Of a DNA stretch of 64,000 bases, positions 38,566-49,044 are shown one piece after another. The position numbers and the translations under genes were made by a program. The first letter of the stretch is position 1. Every line of letters begins with the position of its first letter. The notes under the pieces are model-generated. The model had not been told where the DNA came from. It ran no database searches and saw only the letters and a list, made by a program, of their open reading frames with translations. This DNA is from DASSQJ01 sp963772645 (lineage in GTDB: Bacteria; Actinomycetota; Actinomycetes; Actinomycetales; Dermatophilaceae): NCBI GenBank assembly GCA_963772645.1, contig CAVYYD010000011.1:248001-312000 (forward strand). Direction: 5' to 3'.

Positions 38566-38605
38566 GTCGGGAATGCTATCCCCCGATGGTGTGTTCGGCT
38601 CATTG

Positions 38606-38618
38606 TGAGGTAACCTCA
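38606..38618. promoter_or_regulatory. MarR-type palindromic operator over the ABC exporter promoter
   Basis: TGAGGT-A-ACCTCA is a perfect 6+1+6 inverted repeat. It contains TAACCT (38611-38616), a TANNNT -10 candidate for the exporter, so an occupied site would block RNA polymerase. Confidence 0.55.
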
Positions 38619-38649
38619 TGGAAAGTCGACCCCGAGGAGAGGACGGCCC

Positions 38650-40587
38650 GTGACCGCGACCCCGACGCAGACCCCCGTCCCTGGCGCCGGGGGTCCGGCG
38701 GCCGCCGGCGCCCCGCCGGCCGCCGGCGCGCCTGTCACCGCGGCGGACCACGGAGCAGGCCGCGGCGGCCGAGGGGGCCGGGTGAGCCGGGGCGTCCTCA
38801 CCGTCGACCCCCGCGACCGCGCCCGCCTCGCCGAGGCGCCGGTCAGCCTGCGGCGGGTGCTCGAGCTGTTCCGTCCGCACCGTGCCCGGATCGGAGTCGT
38901 CGTCGCGCTCATCGTCGCGACGAGCGTCGTGGGCCTCGCCCAGCCGTTCCTCGTCCGGGAGGTCGTCGACGTCGCCATCCCGCGCCAGGACCTCCGGCTC
39001 CTGCTCCTGACCGTCGGCGCGATGGTCGCCGTCGCCACCGTCACCCAGCTGCTCGGGGTCGTCCAGACCTGGCTCTCCACCCAGGTCGGACAGCGCGTCA
39101 TGCACGGCCTGCGCACCTCGGTCTTCGCCCACCTGCAGCGCCAGTCGCTCGGGTTCTTCACCCGCACCCGCGGCGGCGAGGTCCAGTCGCGGCTGGTCAA
39201 CGACGTCGGCGGGATGCAGGGGGTGGTCACCTCGACGGCCACCTCGATCGCCGCGAACCTCACGACCGCCGTCGCCACGGCGGTCGCCATGGTCGCCCTC
39301 TCGTGGCGGCTCTCGCTGCTCTCCCTGCTCGTCGTCCCGCCGGCGCTCTGGCTGACCCGGCGGGTGGCCCTCCTGCGCCGGGAGGTCACCGCCGCACAGC
39401 AGCGCCGGCTCGCCGACCTCAACGCGCAGATCGAGGAGGGGCTCTCGGTCAGCGGCGTCCGGCTGGCCAAGACCCTCGGGACGGCGAGCCGTGCGGCCGA
39501 GCGCTTCGCGACGACGTCGGAGGACCTCGTCGGGCTCGAGCTGCGCTCCCAGCTCGCCGGTCGATGGCGGATGGCGACGATGCAGGTCGTCTTCGCGGTC
39601 ATCCCGGCACTGGTCTACCTCGCCGCCGGCCTGCCCGCGACGTCGGGCACGATGACGATCGGCACGCTCGTGGCGTTCACCGCGCTCCAGGGCGGTGTCT
39701 TCCGGCCACTCATGGGCCTGCTCAACGTCACCGCCCAGTGGGTGGCCTCGATGGCCCTGTTCTCCCGGGTCTTCGAGTACCTCGACCTCGTCCCCGACGT
39801 CCCCGCGCCCGAGCACCCGGTCCCCCTCGACCCCGGCCTCGTCGCCGGCCACGTGCGGGTCGAGGGCGTCTCGGTGCGCTACCCCGGCTCGGACCGGGAT
39901 GCCGTGCACGGGGTGAGCCTCGACGTTCCCGCCGGGTCGACGCTCGCCCTGGTCGGCGCGACCGGCTCGGGGAAGTCGACCGTGGCCGCGCTCGTCGCGC
40001 GGCTGCTCGACCCCGCGGCCGGCCGGGTCACGATCGACGGCGCCGACGTCCGCGACCTCGACCCCGACGTGCTCGCCTCGGTCGTGGGCACCGTCTCGCA
40101 GGAGAGCTACCTCGTGCACGCCTCGGTCCGCGACAACCTGCTGCTCGCGCGCCCGGACGCCACCGAGGCCGAGCTGTGGCGGGCCCTGGCCGCGGCCCAG
40201 GTGGCCGACCTCGTGGCCTCGCTGCCCGACGGGCTCGACACCGTCGTCGGGGCGCGCGGGCACCGCTTCTCCGGCGGCGAGCAGCAGCGCCTGGCCGTGG
40301 CCCGCACGATCCTTCGCGACCCGCGGGTCCTCGTCCTCGACGAGGCGACCTCCGCCCTCGACACCGCGACCGAGCGCGCGCTCCAGACCGCGCTCGACGA
40401 CCTCGCCCGGGGGCGGACGAGCATCACCATCGCGCACCGGCTCTCCACGGTGCGTCGTGCCGACCGCATCGCGGTGCTCCACGCGGGCCGGCTCGCCGAG
40501 TCCGGCACCCACGAGGAGCTGCTCGCCCTCGGTGGCCGGTATGCCGCCCTCGTGGCGGCCGCCGAACAGCTCACCGCCGTCGCCTGA
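38650..40587 (+). CDS. ABC exporter, fused permease and ATPase
   Basis: A 645-residue type IV ABC half-exporter. An N-terminal low-complexity Pro/Ala/Gly region of about 45 residues precedes a six-helix membrane domain (about 80-350). Walker A is GATGSGKST, the signature is FSGGEQQRLAV, Walker B is VLVLDEATSALD and the H-loop is IAHRLST. HGLRTSVFAHLQRQSLGFF is typical of multidrug or lipid flippases. GTG 38650 follows GAGGAGAGGACGGCCC. Divergent from marR, so probably an efflux pump induced when the regulator binds a toxic ligand. Confidence 0.88.
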   Translation: MTATPTQTPVPGAGGPAAAGAPPAAGAPVTAADHGAGRGGRGGRVSRGVLTVDPRDRARLAEAPVSLRRVLELFRPHRARIGVVVALIVATSVVGLAQPFLVREVVDVAIPRQDLRLLLLTVGAMVAVATVTQLLGVVQTWLSTQVGQRVMHGLRTSVFAHLQRQSLGFFTRTRGGEVQSRLVNDVGGMQGVVTSTATSIAANLTTAVATAVAMVALSWRLSLLSLLVVPPALWLTRRVALLRREVTAAQQRRLADLNAQIEEGLSVSGVRLAKTLGTASRAAERFATTSEDLVGLELRSQLAGRWRMATMQVVFAVIPALVYLAAGLPATSGTMTIGTLVAFTALQGGVFRPLMGLLNVTAQWVASMALFSRVFEYLDLVPDVPAPEHPVPLDPGLVAGHVRVEGVSVRYPGSDRDAVHGVSLDVPAGSTLALVGATGSGKSTVAALVARLLDPAAGRVTIDGADVRDLDPDVLASVVGTVSQESYLVHASVRDNLLLARPDATEAELWRALAAAQVADLVASLPDGLDTVVGARGHRFSGGEQQRLAVARTILRDPRVLVLDEATSALDTATERALQTALDDLARGRTSITIAHRLSTVRRADRIAVLHAGRLAESGTHEELLALGGRYAALVAAAEQLTAVA

Positions 40588-40606
40588 CCCCGAGTGCCCC
40601 GGCCCC

Positions 40607-40622
40607 GTCTCGGGTGCGAGAC
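40607..40622. promoter_or_regulatory. HutR-type operator upstream of hutH (site 2)
   Basis: GTCTCG-GGTG-CGAGAC, a perfect inverted repeat, is identical in reverse complement to the site at the IclR gene. Its right end is 42 nt before the hexamer TGCAAT (40665-40670), a -10 candidate ending 7 nt before ATG 40678. The site centre would lie about 63 bp upstream of transcription start, a class I activator position. Confidence 0.65.
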
Positions 40623-40677
40623 AGGGTCGGGCTCCGGCGGGTCGCCGGGCCCCTGCCCCGGCGGTGCAATGGCTGGC

Positions 40678-42248
40678 ATGACCACCTCCGCGCCCGCCCG
40701 CCCCGACGCCACCCCGGTCACCGTCGGTCTGGGGCCCCTGACGATCGAGGAGGTCGTGCGGGTCGCCCGGCACGGCGCGCGGGTCGTCCTCGACGAGGCC
40801 GCGCTGGCCGAGGTCCGCCGCTCCCGGGAGGTCGTCCGCGGCCTCGCCGACGACAGCCAGCCGCACTACGGCGTCTCCACCGGGTTCGGCGCGCTCGCCA
40901 CCCGGCACATCCCGGCCGACCAGCGCCGCCAGCTCCAGCGCTCCCTGATCCGCTCGCACGCGGCGGGCTCCGGGCCGGAGGTCGAGCGGGAGGTCGTCCG
41001 CGCCCTCATGCTGCTGCGGGTCTCGACGCTGGCCACCGGCCGCACCGGGGTCCGGGAGGCCACGCTCACCCGCTACGCCGCGATGCTCGACGCCGGCATC
41101 ACCCCAGTGGTCCACGAGTACGGCTCGCTCGGCTGCTCGGGCGACCTGGCCCCGCTCTCGCACTGTGCCCTCGCGCTCATGGGCGAGGGGGTGGTCCGTG
41201 ACGCACACGGGCAGCGGATGCCGGCGGCCGACGCCCTGGGCCGGCGGGGTCGGCGCCGGTGGAGCTCGAGGAGAAGGAGGGCCTGGCCCTGGTCAACGGC
41301 ACCGACGGCATGCTCGGGATGCTGTGCCTGGCCATCCACGACCTGCGTGAGCTCCTCGTCGTCGCCGACGTCGCCGCGGCGATGTCGGTCGAGGGGCTGC
41401 TCGGCACCGACGACGTCTTCGCCGCCGACCTGCAGGCGCTGCGCCCCCACCCCGGGCAGGCGGTCTCGGCATCCAACATCTCGAGGATCATGGCCGGCAG
41501 CCCGATCCGCGAGTCGCACCGCACCGAGGCCTGCACCAGGGTCCAGGACGCCTACTCGCTACGCTGCGCCCCCCAGGTCGCCGGCGGCGCCCGCGACACC
41601 GTCGACCACGCCGCCCGCGTCGCCGGCTTCGAGCTGGCCGCGGCGGTCGACAACCCGGTCCTCACCCTCGACGGCCGGGTCGAGTCCAACGGCAACTTCC
41701 ACGGGGCGCCGGTCGCCTACGTCCTGGACTTCCTCGCGATCGTCGCCGCCGACGTCGCCTCGATGTCCGAGCGGCGCACCGACCGCTTCCTCGACGTCGC
41801 CCGCAGCCACGGGCTGCCGCCGTTCCTCGCCGACGACCCCGGCGTCGACAGCGGCCACATGATCGCCCAGTACACCCAGGCCGCCGTCGTCTCGGAGATG
41901 AAGCGCCTCGCGGCCCCGGCCTCGGTCGACTCCATCCCGAGCAGCGCGATGCAGGAGGACCACGTCTCGATGGGGTGGTCGGCGGCCCGCAAGCTGCGCC
42001 GCTCGGTGGACGGGCTCGCCCGGGTGCTCGCGGTCGAGGTGCTCACCGCCGCCCGGGGCCTGCAGCTGCGCGCCCCGCTCGAGCCGGCCCCCGCCACCGC
42101 GGCGGTCGTCGCCGCGCTGCTCGGCGCCGGCGCCTCCGGTCCCGGGCCCGACCGGTTCCTCGCCCCGGAGATCGAGGTCGCGCACCGGCTCGTCGTCGAC
42201 GGCACCCTGCGCCGCGTCGTCGAGGAGCGCACCGGCCCGCTCGGCTGA
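40678..42248 (+). CDS. hutH: Histidine ammonia-lyase (one frame break)
   Basis: Removes ammonia from L-histidine to give urocanate, step 1 of the hut pathway. About 523 residues. GVSTGFGALATRHI and the MIO-forming region EYGSLGCSGDLAPLSHCAL are present, with Cys-Ser-Gly in place of Ala-Ser-Gly, as I recall for other actinobacterial enzymes. A break at 41246-41250 (one G missing from a G run) separates this from APVELEEKEGLALVNGTDG. It ends normally with HMIAQYTQAA, the SSAMQEDHVSMGW motif and TGA 42246-42248. ATG 40678 fits the leaderless -10; ATG 40669 is an alternative. Confidence 0.92.
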
Positions 42249-42281
42249 CCCCCGCGACCCGCCGCCCCGACAGCAGGCGGC

Positions 42282-42297
42282 GTCTCGGATGCCAGAC
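42282..42297. promoter_or_regulatory. HutR-type operator upstream of hutU (site 3)
   Basis: GTCTCG-GATG-CCAGAC matches the hutH site at 14 of 16 bases. The -10-like CACAGT (42340-42345) begins 42 nt after it, the same spacing as at hutH and at the M20 gene. A GC-rich stem (GGCGGCG with CGCCGCC at 42300-42306) surrounds the site. Confidence 0.55.
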
Positions 42298-42374
42298 AGC
42301 GCCGCCGGTGGCCCGCTTGGAGCCCGGGCCCGCCCCGGCCACAGTGGACGACAGGACGACGAAGGAGCTCACCG

Positions 42375-44034
<1,660 letters not shown>

Positions 44035-44051
<17 letters not shown>

Positions 44052-44502
44052 CGTCGGCGACGCTGGCGTCGAGCACCGCCACCAGGGCGTCCGCCCCGAC
44101 GACGGCCGCGACGCCGTGCCCGCCCGCACCGATCGAGACGGTGCGACGGGTGATCGTCACGTCGGCCACGACCGGCAACGGGTGGAGGGCGCCGAACGGG
44201 GTGATGGTGCCGCGCTCGTACCCGGTGACCTCGCGTGCGGTGCCGGCGTCCGGCATCGAGAGCCGGGTGACCCCGAGGTGGGCGCGCAGCTTGGGCCAGG
44301 AGATCTCCCGGTCGCCGGGGACCAGGACGAACAGGTAGTCGTCGGCCGCCCTGCGCACGACGAGGGTCTTGAGGACCTGGGCGGGCTCCATGCCCCGGAC
44401 CGCGGCGGCCTCGGCGAGCGAGCGGACCGGCCCGTGCCGGGTGATCTCGTAGGCGATGCCGGAGCGCGCGAGAGCCTGCACCGCGCGCTCCTCGCCGCTC
44501 AT
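44035..44502 (-). CDS. YbaK/EbsC-family aminoacyl-tRNA deacylase
   Basis: A 155-residue YbaK/ProX-fold protein (YEITRHGPVRSLAEAAAVRG, LKTLVVRR, YLFVLVPGDREISWPKL, TGYERGTITPFG). The family hydrolyses mischarged aminoacyl-tRNAs such as Cys-tRNA(Pro). TACGCT on the minus strand (44510-44515) ends 7 nt before ATG 44502, indicating a leaderless mRNA. It sits between hut genes on the opposite strand and breaks the hut cluster into two transcription units. Confidence 0.88.
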
Positions 44503-44603
44503 GGACCCCAGCGTAGGCACCCTGCCGCGGACGGCGCCGCCACGAGCCGGGGTCACCCGGGGCCGGCCCCCGAGGCCCCGGGATTGTCGAGCCCCCGTCG
44601 AAC

Positions 44604-44619
44604 GTCTGGGCCGCGAGAC
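44604..44619. promoter_or_regulatory. HutR-type operator upstream of the M20-hutF-hutI operon (site 4)
   Basis: GTCTGG-GCCG-CGAGAC keeps the outer arms of the hutH site. TCCAAT (44662-44667), a -10 candidate, begins 42 nt after it and ends 6 nt before ATG 44674. A further inverted repeat, GATTGTC (44582-44588) with GACAATC (44617-44623), encloses the site. Confidence 0.55.
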
Positions 44620-44673
44620 AATCGGGACGCCCCGCAGCCCCCGCGCGGGGCAACGGGTTGGTCCAATGGAGGC

Positions 44674-45915
44674 ATGTCGAGCACAACGGCGCGGGAGGGC
44701 GAGACGCGTGCCTTCCGGCGGATGTGGCGCGACCTGGAGGGCATCGGGCTCGACCCCGACACCGGGGGGTACCGGCGCTTCGCGTGGAGCCGTACCGACC
44801 ACGACCTGCGCGAGTGGTTCGCGGCGGAGTGCGCCGCGCGCGGGCTCGACCTGACGACCGACCGGATGGGCAACCAGTGGGCCTGGTGGGGCGACCCCGA
44901 CGCCGCCGTCGCGTCCGGCGACCCCGGGGTCGTCATCGGCTCCCACCTGGACTCCGTGCCGGACGGTGGTGCGTTCGACGGCCCGCTCGGCGTCGTCAGC
45001 GCGCTCGCCACGGTCGACGCCCTGCGCGACCGGGGGTTCGCACCGGCCCGACCGCTGGGGGTGGTCAACTTCGCCGACGAGGAGGGCTCCAGGTTCGGGG
45101 TGGCCTGCGCCGGCTCGCGCGTCATCACCGGGGTCCTCGGCGCCGACCGCGCACGGGGGCTCACCGACGCCGACGGCGTGACGATGGCGGAGGCGATGCG
45201 GCGCGCCGGGCGCGACCCCGACGCGCTCGGCCGGGACGAGCGCGCCCTCGCCCGGATCGGCACCTTCGTCGAGCTGCACATCGAGCAGGGCCGGGCCCTG
45301 GACCACCTGGGCCGGGCGGTGGCGGTGGGCAGCGACATCTGGCCGCACGGGCGGTGGCGGATCGACGTGCCGGGCGCCGCGAACCACGCCGGGACCACGG
45401 CGCTGGACGACCGCGAGGACGCCATGCTCGGCCTCGCCGCGGCCGTGATCGCCGCCCGCCGGGCCGCCACCGAGCACGAGTGCCTCGCCACGGTCGGCAA
45501 GGTGCACGTCGTACCCGGCGGGATCAACGCCATCGCCAGCTGTGCCACCGGCTGGCTCGACGCCCGCGGTGCGGACGCGGGCGCCGTGCTCCAGGTCGTC
45601 GACCAGGTCCGCGACGTCGTCGGCGACTTCGACGCCCTGGTCACCCAGGAGTCGTGGACCCCGACCACCGACTTCGACGCCGGCCTCGTCGCGCACCTGT
45701 CCGCCGTGCTCGGCGGGGCCCCGGTCATCAGCACCGGGGCCGGCCACGACGCCGGCATCCTCGCCAACGACGGCGTCCGCACCGCGATGCTCTTCGTGCG
45801 CAACCCCACCGGCGTCAGCCACTCCCCCGACGAGTGGGCCGCGGTCGACGACTGCCTCGCCGGCGTGGCCGCCCTCACCGAGGTCGTCGCCGACCTCGCG
45901 GGGACGCCTGGATGA
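44674..45915 (+). CDS. M20-family amidohydrolase (annotated as allantoate amidohydrolase), likely N-formylglutamate hydrolase
   Basis: A 413-residue zinc amidohydrolase of the allantoate amidase/N-carbamoyl amino acid hydrolase type. Metal ligands appear in GSHLDSVPDGGAFDGPLG, NFADEEGSRFG and VELHIEQG, with a late GAGHDAGILA. The dimerisation domain contains PGAANHAGTTALDDRED. It is the first gene of a tightly coupled operon with hutF and hutI, whose product chain needs an amidase for N-formyl-L-glutamate. No HutG-type gene is present. I infer that it fills that step; allantoate as true substrate would be odd here. Confidence 0.85.
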   Translation: MSSTTAREGETRAFRRMWRDLEGIGLDPDTGGYRRFAWSRTDHDLREWFAAECAARGLDLTTDRMGNQWAWWGDPDAAVASGDPGVVIGSHLDSVPDGGAFDGPLGVVSALATVDALRDRGFAPARPLGVVNFADEEGSRFGVACAGSRVITGVLGADRARGLTDADGVTMAEAMRRAGRDPDALGRDERALARIGTFVELHIEQGRALDHLGRAVAVGSDIWPHGRWRIDVPGAANHAGTTALDDREDAMLGLAAAVIAARRAATEHECLATVGKVHVVPGGINAIASCATGWLDARGADAGAVLQVVDQVRDVVGDFDALVTQESWTPTTDFDAGLVAHLSAVLGGAPVISTGAGHDAGILANDGVRTAMLFVRNPTGVSHSPDEWAAVDDCLAGVAALTEVVADLAGTPG

Positions 45916-47240
45916 CGAGCTTCTGGTGCGAGCACGCCGTGCTCCCCGGAGGGATGCGGCGTGCCGTGCGGCTGCTCGTGCAGGACGGGCGGATCGTCGA
46001 GGTCCTGGCGGACAGCCCCGCCCAGCCCGACGACGTCGTCCTGCGCGGAGTGGTCCACCCGGGCTTCGCCAACGCGCACAGCCACGCCTTCCACCGGGCC
46101 CTGCGCGGCCGCACCCACGGCGACGGGGGGAACTTCTGGACCTGGCGCGAGGCGATGTACGCCGTCACCCGCCGGCTCGGCCCGCAGTCCTACCTCGCCC
46201 TGGCCCGCGCCGTGTTCGCCGAGATGGTCCTCGCCGGCTACACCGTCGTCGGCGAGTTCCACTACCTCCACCACGGCCCGGACGGGCAGCCCTACGCCGA
46301 CCCCAACGCGATGGGCCACGCCCTCGTCCGCGCCGCCCGGGAGGCCGGCATCCGGCTCACCCTGCTCGACACGCTCTACCTCAGCGGAGGGCTGACGGCG
46401 GCGGGCCACCTGCCGCTCGACGACGTTCAGCGGCGGTTCTCCGACGGCTCGGTCCAGGCGTGGGCCGAGCGGGTCGAGGCCCTCTCCGGCGACGCGCGGA
46501 CCCGGGTGGGCGTGGCGGTCCACTCGGTGCGCGCGGTCCCGTGCGACGACCTCGCCGCGGTCGCCGCCGCCCGGGTGGCCCGCGACGGACGGCCCGTCCA
46601 CGTCCACCTCTCCGAGCAGCCGGGGGAGAACCTCGCCTGCGAGGGCTTCTACGGCTGCTCGCCCACGGAGCTGCTCGGCACGGCGGGCCTGCTGCGGCCG
46701 ACGACCACGGTCATCCACGGGACGCACCTGTCGGACAAGGACGTCGAGCTCCTCGGGTCGGCCGGCACCAGCGCCGCGTTCTGCCCGACGACCGAACGGG
46801 ACCTCGCCGACGGCATCGGGCCGGCCCGGGCCCTCGCCGACGCCGGGGTGCACCTCGTCGTCGGCTCCGACCAGCACGCCGTCATCGACCCCTTCGAGGA
46901 GGTGCGAGGCGTCGAGATGCACGAGCGGCTGGCCAGCCTCGAGCGGGGCCGGTTCGCCGAGCGCGAGCTGCTCGCGATGGCCACCGTCGACGGCTACCGC
47001 TCGCTCGGCTGGGCCGACGGGGGGCGGTTGGCCGCCGGGCAGGTCGCCGACCTGGTCGCGGTCCAGCTGGACAGCCCACGGACGGCGGGAGCCGCCCCCG
47101 ACCAGGTCCTCTACGCCGCCACCGCGGCCGACGTCACCGACGTCGTCGTCGGCGGCGAGCGGGTCGTCGCCGAGGGCAGGCACCGGCTCGGTGACGTCGG
47201 CGCGCTGCTCGCCGACGCGATCCAGGGCGTGCGCCGATGA
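45912..47240 (+). CDS. hutF: Formimidoylglutamate deiminase
   Basis: A 442-residue amidohydrolase-superfamily enzyme that deaminates N-formimino-L-glutamate to N-formyl-L-glutamate. Metal site NAHSHAFHRALRGRTH, then GEFHYLHHGPDG, VHLSEQPGENLAC, IHGTHLSDKDV and the final Asp in VGSDQHAVID. The SEQP and GSDQHA blocks match Pseudomonas HutF. ATG 45912 overlaps the preceding stop (ATGA) and its own stop overlaps hutI. Confidence 0.93.
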   Translation: MTSFWCEHAVLPGGMRRAVRLLVQDGRIVEVLADSPAQPDDVVLRGVVHPGFANAHSHAFHRALRGRTHGDGGNFWTWREAMYAVTRRLGPQSYLALARAVFAEMVLAGYTVVGEFHYLHHGPDGQPYADPNAMGHALVRAAREAGIRLTLLDTLYLSGGLTAAGHLPLDDVQRRFSDGSVQAWAERVEALSGDARTRVGVAVHSVRAVPCDDLAAVAAARVARDGRPVHVHLSEQPGENLACEGFYGCSPTELLGTAGLLRPTTTVIHGTHLSDKDVELLGSAGTSAAFCPTTERDLADGIGPARALADAGVHLVVGSDQHAVIDPFEEVRGVEMHERLASLERGRFAERELLAMATVDGYRSLGWADGGRLAAGQVADLVAVQLDSPRTAGAAPDQVLYAATAADVTDVVVGGERVVAEGRHRLGDVGALLADAIQGVRR

Positions 47241-48478
47241 CCTCGCCGCGGCCGGCCGGGCACGGGGGCGGCGGCACGGTGCTCGTCACCGGCATCGGCC
47301 AGCTGGTGACCTGCGCGGGCCCGGACGGGTCGCTGCCCGTCGCCGACCGGGCGCTGCCCGCCGAGGAGCGGCTCGGCATCCGCCGGGACGCCGCGCTCGT
47401 CGTCGAGGCCGGCCGGGTGGCCTGGGTCGGCGAGGCCGGCGCCGCGCCCGCCGCCGACCACGTCGTCGACGTCGGCGGGCGGGCGGTCGTGCCCGGGTTC
47501 GTCGACAGCCACACCCACCTGGTCTTCGCGGGCGACCGCTCGGCCGAGTTCAGTGCCCGGATGGCCGGGCAGGGCTACGACGGGGGCGGCATCGGCGTCA
47601 CCGTGGCCGCGACCCGGGCGGCCTCCGACGGCGAGCTGCGTGAGCTGCTCGCCGCCCGCGTCGCCGGGGCGCGGGTGATGGGGACGACGACGCTCGAGGT
47701 CAAGAGCGGCTACGGGCTCACCGTCGAGGACGAGGCCCGCGCGCTGCGGCTCGCCCGCGAGGTGACGCAGGAGACCACCTTCCTGGGGGCGCACGTCGTG
47801 CCGCCCGAGGCGCGCGGGGACCGCGAGGCCTACCTCGACCTCGTCACCGGGCCGATGCTCCGTGCGTGCGCTCCGCACGCCCGGTGGATCGACGTCTTCT
47901 GCGAGCCGAACAGTCCGCACGCGTTCACCGAGGACGAGGCCCGCCGGGTGCTCCGCGCCGGCGCCGCGGCCGGGCTCGGCCTGCGGGTGCACGGCAACCA
48001 GCTGGGGCCCGGACCCGGAGCACGGCTGGCCGTCGAGCTCGGTGCGGCCTCGGTCGACCACTGCACCTTCCTCGACGACGCCGACGTCGACGCCCTCGCC
48101 GCAGCGGCGGCGACGACGGTCGCCACCCTCCTGCCCGGCGTGGAGTTCTCGACCCGCTCCCCCTACCCCGACGCACGGCGCCTCCTCGACGCCGGCGTGT
48201 CGCTGGCCCTCGCCTCGGACTGCAACCCCGGCACCTGCTTCACGAGCTCGATGCCCTTCGTCCTCGCACTCGCGGTCCGCGAGCTGCGGCTGACCTCGGC
48301 CGAGGCCCTCCTCGCGGCGACCGTCGGGGGCGCCCGGGCGCTGCGCCGCGAGGACGTCGGCCACCTCGCGCCCGGGGCGCGGGCCGACCTCGCGGTCCTC
48401 GACGCCCCCTCGCACGAGCACCTGGCCTACCGGCCGGGCATGTCGCTGGTCCGTGCCCTCGACGTGCTCGTGCCGTGA
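47237..48478 (+). CDS. hutI: Imidazolonepropionase
   Basis: A 413-residue metal hydrolase opening 4-imidazolone-5-propionate to N-formimino-L-glutamate. FVDSHTHLVFAGDRSAEF gives the metal and substrate His, TTLEVKSGYGL the Lys/Glu region, HGNQLGPGPGARLAVELGAASVDHC the central metal site, and SDCNPGTCFTSSMP the final Asp. It overlaps hutF by 4 bp and closes the operon. Confidence 0.95.
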   Translation: MTSPRPAGHGGGGTVLVTGIGQLVTCAGPDGSLPVADRALPAEERLGIRRDAALVVEAGRVAWVGEAGAAPAADHVVDVGGRAVVPGFVDSHTHLVFAGDRSAEFSARMAGQGYDGGGIGVTVAATRAASDGELRELLAARVAGARVMGTTTLEVKSGYGLTVEDEARALRLAREVTQETTFLGAHVVPPEARGDREAYLDLVTGPMLRACAPHARWIDVFCEPNSPHAFTEDEARRVLRAGAAAGLGLRVHGNQLGPGPGARLAVELGAASVDHCTFLDDADVDALAAAAATTVATLLPGVEFSTRSPYPDARRLLDAGVSLALASDCNPGTCFTSSMPFVLALAVRELRLTSAEALLAATVGGARALRREDVGHLAPGARADLAVLDAPSHEHLAYRPGMSLVRALDVLVP

Positions 48479-48490
48479 GGGCGGCGCCGG

Positions 48491-48766
48491 TCAGACCGGC
48501 TCGGCCTTGATGTCGGCGGGCAGGTGGCCGGCAGAGCTGCGGTAGTACGCGGCCGCCTTGCGCTGCGTGAAGGTGCGGGCGGCACCGACCGCGATGCCGG
48601 TGGCCGCGGCGTAGGTGAGCGCCTTGAGCAGCGGGGCGTCGGGGTTCTTCGGGTTGACCTCGTCCTGTCCCGCCTTGGCCCAGATGACGTTGACGACCTT
48701 CGTGGCGACGATCCCGGCCAGGATGCCGCCCCCGACGCCCATGACCTTCCAGACGATCGACCCCAT
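48491..48766 (-). CDS. DUF4235 small membrane protein
   Basis: A 91-residue protein, MGSIVWKVMGVGGGILAGIVATK onward, with one clear N-terminal helix and a second around AATGIAVGAARTF, the DUF4235 pattern common in actinobacteria. GGAG nine bases upstream fixes the start at 48766; ATG 48775 would sit directly on the ribosome site. It is convergent with hutI and divergent from the thiamine locus. Function unknown. Confidence 0.85.
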   Translation of the reverse strand: MGSIVWKVMGVGGGILAGIVATKVVNVIWAKAGQDEVNPKNPDAPLLKALTYAAATGIAVGAARTFTQRKAAAYYRSSAGHLPADIKAEPV

Positions 48767-48875
48767 GGTGTGCATCTCCTCGGCTCCGGCTGCGGGTGGC
48801 TCCCACCGGGGCGCTGGCCGCCCGACGGGTCCTCGCCACTCTAACGCCGGTGGGGTTATGCTCGGGGCGTCCAAC

Positions 48876-48962
48876 GACAGGGGAGCGCCCCGAGCGCTGA
48901 GAGTGCGGCCCGCCGCAGACCCTCGAACCTGATCCGGTTAGCACCGGCGAAGGGAGTCGGGA
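48876..48962 (+). ncRNA. TPP riboswitch (THI element)
   Basis: The highly conserved parts are present in order: GGGGAGC, then GCTGAGA at 48895-48901, a variable GC stem, ACCCT, GAACCTGATCCGGTTAG and CACCGGCGAAGGGA. It lies about 80 nt before the YkoE start. Binding of thiamine pyrophosphate should shut off the transporter operon, in actinobacteria usually by hiding the ribosome site. Confidence 0.96.
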
Positions 48963-49044
48963 AATCTCAGGCGTGCTCCGTCATCCGTGCCGGATGGCGG
49001 CGCCCGCCTCCCCGAGGTCATCGCCGACCACGGGAGAGAACGTC

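Noticed and set aside
38125..41208. A 1027-codon minus-strand frame continuing upstream of the MarR gene
   Set aside because: Only the last 146 codons match a family (MarR). The rest is antisense to the ABC exporter and hutH and has shadow-frame composition.
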